53,567 nt of DNA from Aureimonas altamirensis (lineage in GTDB: Bacteria > Pseudomonadota > Alphaproteobacteria > Rhizobiales > Rhizobiaceae). The notes under the pieces are model-generated. The model was not told the origin of the DNA, made no database searches, and saw only the letters and a program-made list of their open reading frames with translations. The stretch lies in NCBI RefSeq assembly GCF_023702225.1, contig NZ_JAMQCO010000018.1:522-54088 (forward strand), given 5' to 3'. The translations under genes were made by a program, and so were the position numbers. This document shows positions 35,076 through 45,080 of this stretch, in pieces. Each line of letters starts with the position of its first letter. Within the stretch, counting starts at the first letter, position 1.

Positions 35076-36068
35076 TCAGCGGAAGAGCGCGCGTAGCTCG
35101 TCTTCCTTGTCGTTGACGAGCCACCCGTAGTAATTTTCCTGCGGCAGCCGCTTCGGCTGCCGCGAGGCGGCCCTCTGCCGGTTGTCGCGCGCCAGTGTCG
35201 AGGCGCGGGCCACGGGGTTTCCGAGGTTGTAGAGCGTCGCGACGATGCCCGGATTCTTCGAGATATCGAAGCCGGCGATGCTGCGATACGCCGTGATGGA
35301 CGATCGAATGACGGCCGCCATGTAGGCGAGCGTCTTGTCCGGATCCATGATGGCGGCATAGACCCCGGCGGCATCGGCCGGATCGAGCTCGGGATAGCCC
35401 GACACGCGGTGGACCACATCGGAAACCGACAATGCGGTCAGCGGGTTGAGCTGACCCAGGCCAAAAGTCTGCCCGGCATAATAGGGCTGGAAGAAGGTGG
35501 TGCCGAACCGCTGGTTCGGGTAGCTGCGCCCATCCACCGTCCGGCCGCGGAAATTGGCCTCGAACACGGTTTCCCGGCAATTCCACAGGGCCTCGTCGCT
35601 GCGCGACGCGTCGCAGGCGCGAAATTGCTCGCGTGACAGGAAGTCCGTCAGCTTTTCGCCCTTGTAGGCGAAGGTCAGCCCGGACTGGAGGTAGGATGTC
35701 GCCTTGACGTAATAGGTCTGCAGGCGATCCAGCGCATCGACATTGTAGGTATGTTCGCCCACCAGCGCACCGGCGATATGGACCGGGTCGATGGAGTAGC
35801 GCCGCGATACGGCGACGATCTTCGTGCGCAGGTCCTTGTCGTGCCTGAGAAGATCGTAGATGCGCTGGTACTTGGTATCGAAGGTCGTGCGCAACTGCCG
35901 CGTTCGGCTGTGGGAGCCGCCGGGCACGGCCGGTTGGCTGGCGTTGCGGTTGCCGGGCGGCACCAGATCCTGCGCCTTCGCGGCGCCTGCGGAAAGGCCG
36001 ACCATAACGGCAAGGCAAAGGGAAAGCATGCCGGGAAGCCGACGCGTGAACCGAACCATCGCTGACAT
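35076..36068 (-). CDS. DUF1402 family periplasmic protein
   Basis: About 330 residues. A signal peptide (MSAMVRFTRRLPG start, cleavage after AKAQ) indicates export. The rest agrees with the rhizobial DUF1402 family. Two short segments resemble the lysozyme-like fold of lytic transglycosylases: GEHTYNVDALDRL with Glu near 104 and FGLGQLNPLTAL near 203-206, the counterpart of the E...GLMQ pair; the link is inference. Starts at 36068 and 36059 are both possible. A peptidoglycan-related role would fit. Single gene with its own upstream terminator from the next operon. Confidence 0.8.
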   Translation of the reverse strand: MSAMVRFTRRLPGMLSLCLAVMVGLSAGAAKAQDLVPPGNRNASQPAVPGGSHSRTRQLRTTFDTKYQRIYDLLRHDKDLRTKIVAVSRRYSIDPVHIAGALVGEHTYNVDALDRLQTYYVKATSYLQSGLTFAYKGEKLTDFLSREQFRACDASRSDEALWNCRETVFEANFRGRTVDGRSYPNQRFGTTFFQPYYAGQTFGLGQLNPLTALSVSDVVHRVSGYPELDPADAAGVYAAIMDPDKTLAYMAAVIRSSITAYRSIAGFDISKNPGIVATLYNLGNPVARASTLARDNRQRAASRQPKRLPQENYYGWLVNDKEDELRALFR

Positions 36069-36109
36069 TATCCGGAAGATTGCAGGCGAGCCGGTCTGCG
36101 GCGCGCAAC

Positions 36110-36140
36110 AAAAAGGGTGCGCGCTGAATAGCACGCACCC
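36110..36140 (-). terminator. Rho-independent terminator of the sugar dehydrogenase gene
   Basis: On the minus strand, GGGTGCG/CGCACCC stem extended by GCT/AGC past one mismatch, with a GAAT-type loop, followed by TTTTTGTTG. It sits 22 bases after the dehydrogenase stop. Confidence 0.8.
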
Positions 36141-36161
36141 CCGGTTGGTACAATCGGAAGG

Positions 36162-37439
36162 TTAGTCTGCCGCCTTGCTGAGGCGGATGATGCTGCTGTC
36201 GCCACCGCCGCGCACCTCCGTGACGGCATAGACGGCGCCGTCCGGCCCGACGCGCACGTCGCGGATGCGCGCATCCAGCGGTACGCGTTCTTCGGACGCG
36301 ACGCGGCCATTCTCCAGATGCAGCACCACCACGCCTTGCGAGACGAGACCACCGATCAGCATCGCGCCGTCCCATTCGGGAATGGCGTCGCCTTCATACA
36401 GGGCCATGCCCGACGGCCCGATGACGGGATCCCAGTAATAGACGGGTTGCTCCATGCCATCGGCGGCGGTCTGGCCTTCTCCGACTTCAGCGCCGGAATA
36501 CTCCACGCCATAGGTTATGACGGGCCAACCGTAGTTCAGCCCAGCTTCGGGCATGTTCAGTTCGTCGCCGCCCTTCGGCCCGTGCTCGACGGTCCAGAGA
36601 TTGCCTTCCTGGTCCAGTGCGGCCGATTGCAGGTTGCGATGGCCATAGGACCAGATCTCCGGCAATGCATCCGCCTGCCCGGCGAAGGGGTTGCCTTCCG
36701 CTGCCGCGCCGTCGGGGGTGATGCGGAACACCTTGCCGAGGCCGCTGGAGAGGTCCTGCGCCTGTACGCGGGGCTCCGGGTCGGACCGCTCGCCCACGGT
36801 GACGAACAGGTTGCCGTCCGGCGCGAAGACGAGGCGCGAGCCGAAATGCTTGTCGCCGTCATAGGTGGGCATCTGCTGGAAGATCACCTCGACATCCTCG
36901 AGGCTGGCCGTATCGCCGTCCTCCACCAGGCGCGCCTTGGCGACGCTGGTGCCGTTGCCGCCGTCGCGCGGTTCCGAAAAGGAGAAATAGATGGTCTGGT
37001 CGCTGGAGAATTGCGGGCTCAGCACGATGTCGAGAAGGCCGCCCTGGCCTGCCGAAGACACCTCGGGTACGCCGGCGATCGCCTCGCCCGCCTCGCCTTC
37101 GGACGTCACGATCATCATCTGGCCGTCCTTGGCGGAAACGAGCATGCGGCCATCGGGCAGGAATTCCATGGCCCAAAGATGCGGCAGGCCTTCGGCGACG
37201 ACCTCGGTGACGATCTCCGGCGTCGCGCCGGGCTGCGGAGCCCGCGTCTGGTCGGTGCTGGCGGGCTGCTGGTCCGGGGCGTTGGGCGGGTTCGTCTCGA
37301 CAGGCGCGCCGGCCGCTGCGGTTTCGCCGGTGGCCGGCGCCTGCCCTTCGACGTGGCCCAGGCCGGAATCGTTCGTCTGGGCGAAGGCCGCGCCCGTCAG
37401 AAGCGCGGTCGAAGCCAGAAGTGTCGTGAATCGCGTCAT
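36162..37439 (-). CDS. PQQ-dependent sugar dehydrogenase (soluble aldose dehydrogenase type)
   Basis: 425 residues, secreted to the periplasm. Signal peptide of 20 residues ends FAQ. Then a Pro/Thr/Ala-rich linker (22-75) and a six-bladed beta-propeller of the GSDH/YliI family, with GLPHLWAMEFLPDGRMLVS at the first blade, the active-site His in GDKHFGSRLVFAPDGNLFVTVGER, YGHRNLQSAALD and WTVEHGPKGGDELN. It oxidises aldoses using PQQ. The start at 37439 is chosen for the signal peptide, with GGGACTCC upstream. Family members differ widely in substrate and some may not bind PQQ strongly. Single gene with its own terminator. Confidence 0.9.
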   Translation of the reverse strand: MTRFTTLLASTALLTGAAFAQTNDSGLGHVEGQAPATGETAAAGAPVETNPPNAPDQQPASTDQTRAPQPGATPEIVTEVVAEGLPHLWAMEFLPDGRMLVSAKDGQMMIVTSEGEAGEAIAGVPEVSSAGQGGLLDIVLSPQFSSDQTIYFSFSEPRDGGNGTSVAKARLVEDGDTASLEDVEVIFQQMPTYDGDKHFGSRLVFAPDGNLFVTVGERSDPEPRVQAQDLSSGLGKVFRITPDGAAAEGNPFAGQADALPEIWSYGHRNLQSAALDQEGNLWTVEHGPKGGDELNMPEAGLNYGWPVITYGVEYSGAEVGEGQTAADGMEQPVYYWDPVIGPSGMALYEGDAIPEWDGAMLIGGLVSQGVVVLHLENGRVASEERVPLDARIRDVRVGPDGAVYAVTEVRGGGDSSIIRLSKAAD

Positions 37440-37578
37440 AGGAGTCCCGTTGTTCGATAAGTGATTGTGCTCGAATGACCTAATGAGAAAGGCGGCACTC
37501 CGTTTCCCGAGCACCGCCCATATCGCCTACACGTCGTGCACACTCATTCGTGAGTTGCGGCCATACCCGACCGACAGG

Positions 37579-38886
37579 TCAAAGGATGAAGCGCGACAGA
37601 TCCGTATTGCCCGCGATGCCGTCGAGCGCCTTGTGGACATAGGCGGCATCCACGAGATGGCGCTCCCCGCCGCGGTCCGGGGCGTCGAAGGAGATCTCGT
37701 CCAGCACGCGCTCCATCACCGTCTGCAGGCGCCGCGCACCGATGTTCTCGACGCTCGCATTCAAGCTCACGGCGATATCGGCCAGGGCGTCGATCGCGTC
37801 GTCGGTGATCTCGAGATCGACATTCTCCGTCTTGAGCAAGGCCACATACTGCTTGATCAGCGAAGCTTCCGTCTCGGTCAGGATACGGCGGAAATCGTCC
37901 TTGGTGAGCGCCTGCAACTCGACGCGGATCGGAAGACGGCCCTGCAGCTCGGGAAGGAGGTCGGACGGCTTGGCCACGTGGAATGCGCCCGAGGCGATGA
38001 ACAGGATATGATCCGTCTTCACCGGCCCGTGCTTGGTGGCGACCGTCGTGCCCTCCACCAGCGGCAGGAGGTCGCGCTGCACGCCTTCCCGGCTGACGCC
38101 GCCGCCCATGCCGTCCTGCCGGTTGGCCACCTTGTCGATCTCGTCCAGGAAGACGATGCCGTTGTTTTCGACGGCGGCGATGGCGTCGGCCACCAGCGCT
38201 TCATTGTCGAGCAGCTTGTCGGATTCCTCGTTGATCAGAAGGTCGTAGCTCTGGCGCACGGTCGTGTGCATCTGCTTGGTGCGGTTGCCCATGGCCTTGC
38301 CGAACATCTCGGACAGGTTCAGCACGCCGATGTTGGCGCCCGGCATGCCGGGGATGTCCATGCCGCCCATCGGGTTGGACGTATCGGCCACCTCGACGTC
38401 GATTTCCTTGTCATCGAGCTCGCCGGCGCGCAACCGCTTGCGGAAGCTGTCGCGGGTGGCCGGCGAGGCGGTCTTGCCCACCAGCGCATCGAGGACGCGC
38501 TCCTCGGCGCCGCGATGGGCTTTGGCGCGCACCTCCTCGCGCTTCCGGTCGCGCACGAGCACGATGCCGATCTCGACAAGGTCGCGGACGATCTGCTCGA
38601 CGTCGCGGCCGACATAGCCGACCTCGGTAAACTTGGTCGCTTCCACCTTGATGAAGGGCGCGCCGGCCAGACGGGCCAGGCGCCGCGAAATCTCCGTCTT
38701 GCCGACGCCGGTGGGGCCGATCATCAGGATGTTCTTCGGCATCACCTCTTCGCGGAGCGAGCCTTCGAGCTGCTGCCTGCGCCAGCGATTGCGCAACGCA
38801 ACGGCAACGGCGCGCTTGGCGTCGTTCTGGCCGATGATGTGGCGGTCGAGTTCGGAGACGATCTCGCGGGGTGAAAAGTCGGTCAT
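37579..38886 (-). CDS. hslU: ATP-dependent protease ATPase subunit HslU
   Basis: 435 residues, standard length. AAA+ unfoldase of the HslUV protease. N-terminal [20 protein letters not shown], Walker A GPTGVGKT at 57-64, the GYVGRD pore loop, an I domain of about 100 residues rich in Met/Gly, Walker [10 protein letters not shown], sensor and C-terminal helix ending LSRFIL, which docks into HslV. In many relatives hslV and hslU are adjacent; here hslV lies about 6.2 kb away on the other strand. The start at 38886 is the family start; long upstream frame rejected. Confidence 0.96.
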   Translation of the reverse strand: MTDFSPREIVSELDRHIIGQNDAKRAVAVALRNRWRRQQLEGSLREEVMPKNILMIGPTGVGKTEISRRLARLAGAPFIKVEATKFTEVGYVGRDVEQIVRDLVEIGIVLVRDRKREEVRAKAHRGAEERVLDALVGKTASPATRDSFRKRLRAGELDDKEIDVEVADTSNPMGGMDIPGMPGANIGVLNLSEMFGKAMGNRTKQMHTTVRQSYDLLINEESDKLLDNEALVADAIAAVENNGIVFLDEIDKVANRQDGMGGGVSREGVQRDLLPLVEGTTVATKHGPVKTDHILFIASGAFHVAKPSDLLPELQGRLPIRVELQALTKDDFRRILTETEASLIKQYVALLKTENVDLEITDDAIDALADIAVSLNASVENIGARRLQTVMERVLDEISFDAPDRGGERHLVDAAYVHKALDGIAGNTDLSRFIL

Positions 38887-39097
38887 GATCTTTCGCTTGT
38901 CCGGAAAATGAGATGGCCCGGCCGGGCCTGTCCCGACGACAGATGGGGACACGAACCGTATTTTGCCAATGGCGGGCCCGGCCCCCACCCAAAATGGCCT
39001 CAAAAAGCTGGGTATGAGCAGGCGGACGATGCGATGCCGATTCATTCGGCAGCCGATCGCGCCTAAGGTCAGACACTGGGGAAAAAAGGGAACTGGC

Positions 39098-39850
39098 ATG
39101 CCGTTCGACGAAGGCAGGGCGTCAACCGCAGCGAGCCATGCGCTGTGCGACATGCTGGACATGCCGCGGCCATGGGCTGCCGCCGACGTGTCGCGCGTGC
39201 TCGGTCGGCTATGCCATGCCTACGGGTTCACCCATGGCGCCCTGTCCGTCTTCCACGGCACGGAAACGGGGCAGGGCGAATTGCGGGCCGTAGCCAGCAA
39301 TTGGAGCGATCCGTTCCGCGACGGCTTCGAACGGCTCGGCCTCGGCCGCTATTCCCCGGTCATGCGTGCCCTGAGGGCCGATCCGTCGCCTTTCGTATGG
39401 GATATCGAAAGTCTCTTCGGCTACACGCCCGGCAGCGGCGAGCCGGCCGACGAGACGGTCAGCTTCCTCCTCTCGTGCGGGCACGTGCATGGCTTGTTCC
39501 TGCCCGTCCACGGCCCCGGCGGATTGCAGGGCGCCGGCGTCTTCGGCGGCACGCACCCCGTTCCGGACGAGGCGGCGCGCACCGGGCTGCATTGCCTGAC
39601 GTTCACCCTGTTCGGCATCCTGTCGGCCTGCCGGCTGGAGGAGAACCGCTCCAACAACCCGCTGTCGCATCGCGAAATGGATTGCCTGCGGCTCGCCATG
39701 CTGGGCAAGACTTCGTCCGAGATCGGACACAGCCTCGGCGTCTCGGAGCATACGGTGTCGCAGCACCTGGCATCGGCGACCCGCAAGATGAACGCCGCCA
39801 ACCGCACCCATGCGGTGGCCATGGCCGCGCAGCTCGGTTACCTCAGCTAA
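39098..39850 (+). CDS. LuxR-family regulator with autoinducer-binding-like domain
   Basis: 250 residues. The N-terminal half (about 20-170) fits the autoinducer-binding fold ([36 protein letters not shown]). The C-terminal GerE helix-turn-helix (about 180-245) has [36 protein letters not shown]. No luxI synthase is in the window, so it is a LuxR solo if it binds acyl-homoserine lactones at all; the family consensus Trp/Tyr/Asp positions could not be verified by eye. AAAAAAGGG lies upstream of the ATG. Its stop overlaps the convergent phosphatase by four bases. Confidence 0.85.
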   Translation: MPFDEGRASTAASHALCDMLDMPRPWAAADVSRVLGRLCHAYGFTHGALSVFHGTETGQGELRAVASNWSDPFRDGFERLGLGRYSPVMRALRADPSPFVWDIESLFGYTPGSGEPADETVSFLLSCGHVHGLFLPVHGPGGLQGAGVFGGTHPVPDEAARTGLHCLTFTLFGILSACRLEENRSNNPLSHREMDCLRLAMLGKTSSEIGHSLGVSEHTVSQHLASATRKMNAANRTHAVAMAAQLGYLS

Positions 39851-40329
39851 CGTCCCGTCCCGCGGCTTTTCCGCAGGAGTTCGACGATCGCCTCCGCGCC
39901 GGCCGTCACGTCGTTCCAGGTGGTGTCGAAGCCGTCGGCGTCGCCGTAATACGGGTCCGCCACCGGCTCGCCGTGGCGCCCGGGAACATGGTCGAGCAGC
40001 ATCGAAAGCTCAGCCGTCGCGTCCGAAGGCCGCATCTGCTCCAGGTCGACCAGATTGTCTTCGTCCAGCGCCACGACGTGAGTGAAGCGGCGGAAATCGT
40101 CCGGCGTGACGCGGCGCGCCCGTTTTGCCGACATGTCCAGCCCGACCTTGCGCGCCACGGCCTGGGCGCGCGGGTCGGGCGCGTAGCCGAGATGGTAGGT
40201 GCCGGTGCCGGCGGATTCGACGTCGACATCGAGTCCTTCGCGCGCCGCCGCCGCGCGGAAGGCGAACTCGGCCAGGGGCGAGCGGCAGATATTGCCGAGG
40301 CAGACGAACAGGACGGACGGGCGTTTCAT
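39847..40329 (-). CDS. Low-molecular-weight protein-tyrosine phosphatase
   Basis: 160 residues. Active-site loop CLGNICRS (Cys10, Arg16) at the N terminus and the general-acid aspartate in DPYYG near 123, both intact. Family members dephosphorylate tyrosine residues and often act with BY-kinases in polysaccharide export. Four-base overlap with the convergent LuxR gene. It stands 3 bases after the coaA stop on the same strand, so it may be co-transcribed with the his/coaA block. Confidence 0.93.
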   Translation of the reverse strand: MKRPSVLFVCLGNICRSPLAEFAFRAAAAREGLDVDVESAGTGTYHLGYAPDPRAQAVARKVGLDMSAKRARRVTPDDFRRFTHVVALDEDNLVDLEQMRPSDATAELSMLLDHVPGRHGEPVADPYYGDADGFDTTWNDVTAGAEAIVELLRKSRGTGR

Positions 40330-40332
40330 GGA

Positions 40333-41289
40333 TCAGATCTTCCGCAAGGCCACCTGCTCGACGCGATGCAGCCCGCCCTTGCGCAGGATCAGGTCCGCGC
40401 GCGGGCGTGTCGGCAGGATATTTTCATAGAGATTGCGCGCGTTGATGTTGCTCCACAGTCCTTCGGCGATCGCCAGGGCCTCGGCATCCGAGACCTTGGA
40501 ATAGCGATGGAAGAACGAGCCCTCCTGCCGGAACGCCGTCTCCCGCAGCTTCATGAAGCGCGAGATGTACCAGCGGCGGAGGTCCGCCTCGTCGGCGTCG
40601 ATGTAGATGGAATGGTCGAAGAAATCGGAGACGAAGGGCACTGCCTTGCCGTCCTTCGGCATCTCGCGCACCTGGAGGACGTTCAGCCCCTCGAAGATCA
40701 GGATGTCCGGTCGGTCGACCGTGATCGTTTCGCCCTTCATCACGTCGTAGTGGAAATGCGAATAGACGGGCGCCCGCACTTCCGGCGCACCGGCCTTGAT
40801 GTCCGACAGGAAGCGCAGGATGGCGCCGACATCGTAGCTCTCCGGAAAGCCCTTGCGCTGCATGAGGCCCTCGGCCTCCAGCACCGCATTCGGGTAGAGG
40901 AAACCGTCGGTGGTTATCAGGTCCACCTTCGGCGAACTCGGCCAGCGGGCCAGCAATTCCTTCAGGATACGCGCCGTGGTCGACTTGCCCACCGACACGG
41001 ACCCTGCGATCCCGATGATGAACGGGGTCTTGCGCAGCTCCGGGCGGCGCAGGAAGCGCTGCCGTTCGCGGAACAGGAGTTGCATCGCCTCGACATGCGA
41101 GGATAGCAGGCGCGAGATCGGCAGGTAGATGCGGGCTACTTCGTCGAGATCGACCGCATCGCCCATCGAGCGCAGCCGGTTCACCTCCTCGGCGGTCAGC
41201 GTCAGCCGCTCGTCGGCGCGGAACCCACCCCATTCCTGGGCCGAATAGAAGCGATAGGGAGACAGGCCCGACGGCGACATCTGGTCCAT
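40333..41289 (-). CDS. coaA: Type I pantothenate kinase
   Basis: 318 residues. Phosphorylates pantothenate, the first and regulated step of coenzyme A synthesis. Walker [10 protein letters not shown] at 96-104, then [32 protein letters not shown] and [10 protein letters not shown], all hallmarks. Two bases after the hisE stop, so at the end of the histidine operon. Confidence 0.96.
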   Translation of the reverse strand: MDQMSPSGLSPYRFYSAQEWGGFRADERLTLTAEEVNRLRSMGDAVDLDEVARIYLPISRLLSSHVEAMQLLFRERQRFLRRPELRKTPFIIGIAGSVSVGKSTTARILKELLARWPSSPKVDLITTDGFLYPNAVLEAEGLMQRKGFPESYDVGAILRFLSDIKAGAPEVRAPVYSHFHYDVMKGETITVDRPDILIFEGLNVLQVREMPKDGKAVPFVSDFFDHSIYIDADEADLRRWYISRFMKLRETAFRQEGSFFHRYSKVSDAEALAIAEGLWSNINARNLYENILPTRPRADLILRKGGLHRVEQVALRKI

Positions 41290-41291
41290 GG

Positions 41292-41621
41292 TCAGGTCGC
41301 GGCCCCGCGCGCGGCCTTTTCTTCCAGCCCGGTTTGGGCCGTGCGGCGGGCCAGCTCGGCCTCGACGGCCGCCAGCGGGATACCGCGCAGATGCAGCAGC
41401 ACCATGAGGTGATAGAGGAGGTCGGCGGCCTCGCCCGTCAGCGCCTCGTCGCCTTCCCCGAGCGCCGCGATGACCGTTTCGACCGCCTCTTCGCCGAGCT
41501 TCTGCGCCACCTTCGGCATGCCCCGCGCCGCAAGCCTGGCGGTGTAGGAAGAGGGGTCGGCGCTCGATGCCCGCTCGCGGACGCGCGCCTCGAGGTCGCG
41601 CAGCGTGAAATCCGTCGTCAT
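41292..41621 (-). CDS. hisE: Phosphoribosyl-ATP pyrophosphatase
   Basis: 109 residues. Second step of histidine synthesis, hydrolysis of phosphoribosyl-ATP to phosphoribosyl-AMP. MazG-like all-alpha fold with the metal-binding [11 protein letters not shown] and [13 protein letters not shown]. The start at 41621 agrees with the family; the frame is open 39 codons upstream within hisF. Four bases after the hisF stop and two before coaA. Confidence 0.94.
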   Translation of the reverse strand: MTTDFTLRDLEARVRERASSADPSSYTARLAARGMPKVAQKLGEEAVETVIAALGEGDEALTGEAADLLYHLMVLLHLRGIPLAAVEAELARRTAQTGLEEKAARGAAT

Positions 41622-41625
41622 CGTC

Positions 41626-42408
41626 TCAGTGTCCGTCCAGGCGCATCGACAGGCCGGCCGCCGCCATATGGCGCTTTGCCTGGCCGATCGTATAGGTGCC
41701 GAAGTGGAAGATCGAGGCCGCAAGCACCGCCGTCGCATGCCCCTCGCGGATGCCGTCCACCAGATGGTCCAGCGTGCCGACCCCGCCGGAAGCGATCACC
41801 GGCACGCTCACCGCATCCGCTACGGCGCGGGTGAGGTCGATGTCGAAGCCGGCCTTGGTGCCGTCCCTATCCATCGAGGTCAAAAGCAGCTCTCCGGCGC
41901 CGAGCGCGGTGACGCGCCGCGCGAAGTCCACCGCGTCGATGCCGGTACGCTCGCGTCCGCCATGTGTAAAGATTTCCCAGCGTGGTGCCTCGCCGCCAAC
42001 CGATACGCGCTTGGCGTCGATGGCGACGACGATGCACTGGTTGCCGAACTTGTCGGCTGCCTCGGCCACGAATTCGGGCCGCTTCACCGCCGCCGTGTTG
42101 ATGGACACCTTGTCGGCGCCGGCCAGCAGCAGGCGGCGGATATCGGCCACCTCGCGCACGCCGCCGCCCACCGTCACCGGCATGAAGCAGGCCTCGGCGG
42201 TGCGCGCCACCACATCGTAAAGCGTGTCGCGGCCATCCGAAGAGGCGGTGATGTCGAGGAAGCAGAGCTCGTCCGCCCCGGCGGCGTCATAGGCGCGCGC
42301 GGCCTCGACCGGATCGCCCGCATCGACGAGGTCGATGAAATTGACGCCCTTGACGACGCGGCCGTCCTTGACGTCGAGGCAGGGGATGATCCGGCTTTTC
42401 AGGCTCAC
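41626..42408 (-). CDS. hisF: Imidazole glycerol phosphate synthase cyclase subunit
   Basis: 260 residues, TIM barrel. With HisH makes imidazole glycerol phosphate and AICAR from [24 protein letters not shown] at the N terminus carries the first catalytic aspartate (Asp12); the second is in [21 protein letters not shown] and PVIASGGVG phosphate loops are present. No ATG is near the conserved start, so GTG at 42408 is used; no good ribosome site is visible. Separated from hisA by 58 bases. Confidence 0.95.
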   Translation of the reverse strand: MSLKSRIIPCLDVKDGRVVKGVNFIDLVDAGDPVEAARAYDAAGADELCFLDITASSDGRDTLYDVVARTAEACFMPVTVGGGVREVADIRRLLLAGADKVSINTAAVKRPEFVAEAADKFGNQCIVVAIDAKRVSVGGEAPRWEIFTHGGRERTGIDAVDFARRVTALGAGELLLTSMDRDGTKAGFDIDLTRAVADAVSVPVIASGGVGTLDHLVDGIREGHATAVLAASIFHFGTYTIGQAKRHMAAAGLSMRLDGH

Positions 42409-42466
42409 GTGGCGTGGGTTCCGCTTTCTGGTCTCCGTCCGGCCGCTTATGCGCCCTCCGGCCGGT

Positions 42467-43198
42467 TCACCGCAAGATGCGCAGGGCCTCGGCAACGTCG
42501 ATACGCCCGTCATACAACGCCCGGCCCGAGATGGCTCCCTCCAGAACGGCGGCGTCCGGCGCGGCAAGGCGCTCGATATCGGCCATCGAGGCGAGGCCCC
42601 CGGAGGCGATGACGGGGATGCGCACCGTATTGGCGAGTTCGATCGTGGCCGGCCAGTTGATGCCGGCCAGGATGCCGTCTCGGTCGATGTCGGTGTAGAT
42701 GATGGCCGATACGCCGGCATCCTCGAAGGCGCGCGCCAATGTCGTCACATCCAGCTCGGATGCCTCGGCCCAGCCCTCCACCGCCACCTTGCCGCCGCGG
42801 GCATCGATGCCGACGGCGATGCGGCCCGGAAACAGCCTTGCGGCTTCGCGCACCAGGTCCGGCCGGCGCACCGCAACGGTGCCCAGAATGACGCGCGACA
42901 AGCCGCGCGCCAGCCAGCCTTCCACGGCGTCGAGGCTGCGGATGCCCCCTCCGAGCTGCACCCGGACGTCGCCGTCCACGGCGGCCAGGATGGCGTCCAC
43001 CGCCGCACCATTGACCGATCGCCCCTCGAAGGCGCCGTTCAGGTCCACGACATGGAGATGCGCGAAGCCCTGGTCGCGGAAGGCGCACGCCTGCGCGGCC
43101 GGATCGTCGTTATAGACGGTGGCCTCGTCCATGTGGCCGAGCTTCAGCCGCACACACTGTCCGTCCTTCAGGTCGATCGCCGGAAAAAGGTGAGGCAT
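42467..43198 (-). CDS. hisA: ProFAR isomerase (phosphoribosylformimino AICAR isomerase)
   Basis: 243 residues, TIM barrel. Isomerises ProFAR to PRFAR in histidine synthesis. [18 protein letters not shown] carries the first catalytic aspartate (Asp9) and [12 protein letters not shown] the second. Its ATG directly abuts the hisH stop. Confidence 0.96.
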   Translation of the reverse strand: MPHLFPAIDLKDGQCVRLKLGHMDEATVYNDDPAAQACAFRDQGFAHLHVVDLNGAFEGRSVNGAAVDAILAAVDGDVRVQLGGGIRSLDAVEGWLARGLSRVILGTVAVRRPDLVREAARLFPGRIAVGIDARGGKVAVEGWAEASELDVTTLARAFEDAGVSAIIYTDIDRDGILAGINWPATIELANTVRIPVIASGGLASMADIERLAAPDAAVLEGAISGRALYDGRIDVAEALRILR

Positions 43199-43852
43199 TC
43201 AGGGCTTCCAGGTCAGGAAATTGGCAATCAGCGCCAGGCCGAGGGCCTGGCTCTTTTCGGGATGGAACTGCGTTCCCGCCCTGTTGCCTTCGGCCACCAT
43301 GGCCGTGACGGGGCCGCCATAATCGGCCGTGGCAACCACCTGCGAAGGCCTGGCGGGGACGAGGTGATAGGAATGCACGAAATAGGCGTGCAGGCCTTCG
43401 GGCCCTGTCGGTATGCCGGCCAGGAGGGCGTGTACGGACGACGCGTCGATCGTGTTCCAGCCGATCTGCGGGATCTTCAGCGTCGGATCGGCCGGCACGA
43501 TGGGCTCCACATCGCCGGCGATCCAGCCGAGGCCCGGCGTGATGGTCTTTTCCAGGCCGCGTTCCGACATCAGCTGCATGCCGACACAGATGCCCAGGAA
43601 CGGCTTCCCGCTCCTCTCGACCGCGTCGCGCAGGGCCTCGACCATGCCGGGCACCGCGTCGAGGCCGGCGCGGCAATCGGCATAGGCGCCGACGCCGGGA
43701 AGCACGATGCGGTCGGCGTCACGTACGCGCTCCGGCTCGTCGGTCAGGACGATCCGGGCGTCGATGCCGTTGTCGGATGCGGCCCGCTCGAAGGCCTTGG
43801 CCGCCGATCGGAGGTTGCCCGACCCGTAATCGATGATGGCGACGGTTTGCAT
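43199..43852 (-). CDS. hisH: Imidazole glycerol phosphate synthase glutaminase subunit
   Basis: 217 residues, class I glutamine amidotransferase supplying ammonia to HisF. Catalytic Cys89 in [11 protein letters not shown]; His and Glu of the triad in QFHPEKSQ near 199-201. The N terminus [13 protein letters not shown] matches the family. Starts seven bases after the DUF2628 gene stop. Confidence 0.96.
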   Translation of the reverse strand: MQTVAIIDYGSGNLRSAAKAFERAASDNGIDARIVLTDEPERVRDADRIVLPGVGAYADCRAGLDAVPGMVEALRDAVERSGKPFLGICVGMQLMSERGLEKTITPGLGWIAGDVEPIVPADPTLKIPQIGWNTIDASSVHALLAGIPTGPEGLHAYFVHSYHLVPARPSQVVATADYGGPVTAMVAEGNRAGTQFHPEKSQALGLALIANFLTWKP

Positions 43853-43859
43853 GGCCGGT

Positions 43860-44309
43860 TCAGCCTCCGATCGGGTCGAGCAGCGTGCGCACCGCCCGCG
43901 ACGCCTGTCGGCCGGCCGGCGTCAGCGCCATGCGCCGGACCGGCGCGGCATCCGCGGCGTTTTCCGCGTAGATCCGCTCCGCATCGTCGAGCCCGTCGGC
44001 GTTCAGGATCGCGGTTTCCGTATAGCCGAGACGCCTGAGCTTGGCGATGCGCCATGCCGGCCCCTCGAGCGCGACGAGAGCGCAGAGCGCCAGGATGGCG
44101 AATTGCCCATGGCCGGAGCCGACGGCGCGAAAGGCGAATGCCACCGCTGCCGATGCTGCGACGAAGCCGACCGTCGCCAGCCACAGGCGATGCCACAACA
44201 GCCAGACGAACGGAAAAAGGAAGGCCAGCCAGGAGAACCGGTCGCGGACGAAGACGGCTTCGGCCGCAGGCAGGCGCGACGGCGGATCCATGACAACGAA
44301 GCGCGTCAT
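43860..44309 (-). CDS. DUF2628 membrane protein in the histidine operon
   Basis: 149 residues. Starts [10 protein letters not shown], then a hydrophobic middle with three or four membrane helices ([21 protein letters not shown]) and a soluble C-terminal tail. This is the DUF2628 family, commonly placed between hisB and hisH in rhizobia. Function not established. ATG at 44309 is one base past the hisB stop; a TTG nine bases upstream is also in frame. A histidine-related role is suggested only by location. Confidence 0.88.
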   Translation of the reverse strand: MTRFVVMDPPSRLPAAEAVFVRDRFSWLAFLFPFVWLLWHRLWLATVGFVAASAAVAFAFRAVGSGHGQFAILALCALVALEGPAWRIAKLRRLGYTETAILNADGLDDAERIYAENAADAAPVRRMALTPAGRQASRAVRTLLDPIGG

Positions 44310-44310
44310 C

Positions 44311-44919
44311 TCAGGCAAGGACCCCCTTCGTGGAGGGGATCAGGTCGGCCTGTCGCGGATCGATGGCCAGCGCATCACCCAGCACGCGGGCGACCGCCTT
44401 GAAGCAGGTTTCCGCGATGTGATGTGCATTGTCGCCGTACAGCGTCTCGATATGCAGCGTCAGCCCGGCGTTCTGCGCCAGCGCCTGGAAGAACTCGCGA
44501 ACGAGCTGCGTATCGAAGGTGCCGATCTTCTCGGCCGTGAACCGCGTACGGAACACCAGGAAGGGTCGACCGGAAACATCGACCGCCGCGCGCGTGAGGC
44601 ATTCGTCCATGGCAAGGTCCAGCGAGGCATAGCGGCGGATGCCGCGCCGCTCTCCCATGGCCTTGCGCAGGGCCTGGCCGAGCGCGATGCCGACGTCCTC
44701 CACGGTATGGTGATCGTCGACATGCAGGTCGCCCTCGGCGGCCACGCTTATGTCCATCAGCGAATGGCGGGCGAGATGATCGAGCATGTGATCGAAGAAG
44801 CCGACGCCGGTGGCGACGTCCGCGCGCCCCTGCCCGTCGATCTCCACCCGAACGCGGATGGCCGTTTCCTTCGTCGTGCGCTCGATCGCTGAATCGCGCC
44901 GCCCGGCCGTGTCGCCCAT
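44311..44919 (-). CDS. hisB: Imidazoleglycerol-phosphate dehydratase
   Basis: 202 residues, monofunctional dehydratase (no phosphatase domain). Sixth/seventh step of histidine synthesis. [26 protein letters not shown] and [13 protein letters not shown] provide the Mn-binding histidines. The start at 44919 is chosen after AAGGGACAGG. First gene of the operon hisB-DUF2628-hisH-hisA-hisF-hisE-coaA and divergent from hslV. Confidence 0.96.
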   Translation of the reverse strand: MGDTAGRRDSAIERTTKETAIRVRVEIDGQGRADVATGVGFFDHMLDHLARHSLMDISVAAEGDLHVDDHHTVEDVGIALGQALRKAMGERRGIRRYASLDLAMDECLTRAAVDVSGRPFLVFRTRFTAEKIGTFDTQLVREFFQALAQNAGLTLHIETLYGDNAHHIAETCFKAVARVLGDALAIDPRQADLIPSTKGVLA

Positions 44920-45080
44920 GACCGCCTGTCCCTTACGCTGTTGATGGTCGATCCTGTAGGGCAAACTCGGCTGCGAGGAAACCCCGGCCGTGGGCGCCGG
45001 TTTGCGTGGGCCGTCGCCGCCACCCATATGAGCGGGCAAAGGGCCGCCCAGGCGGCGCAGGATACAAGGAATCGTCGATA

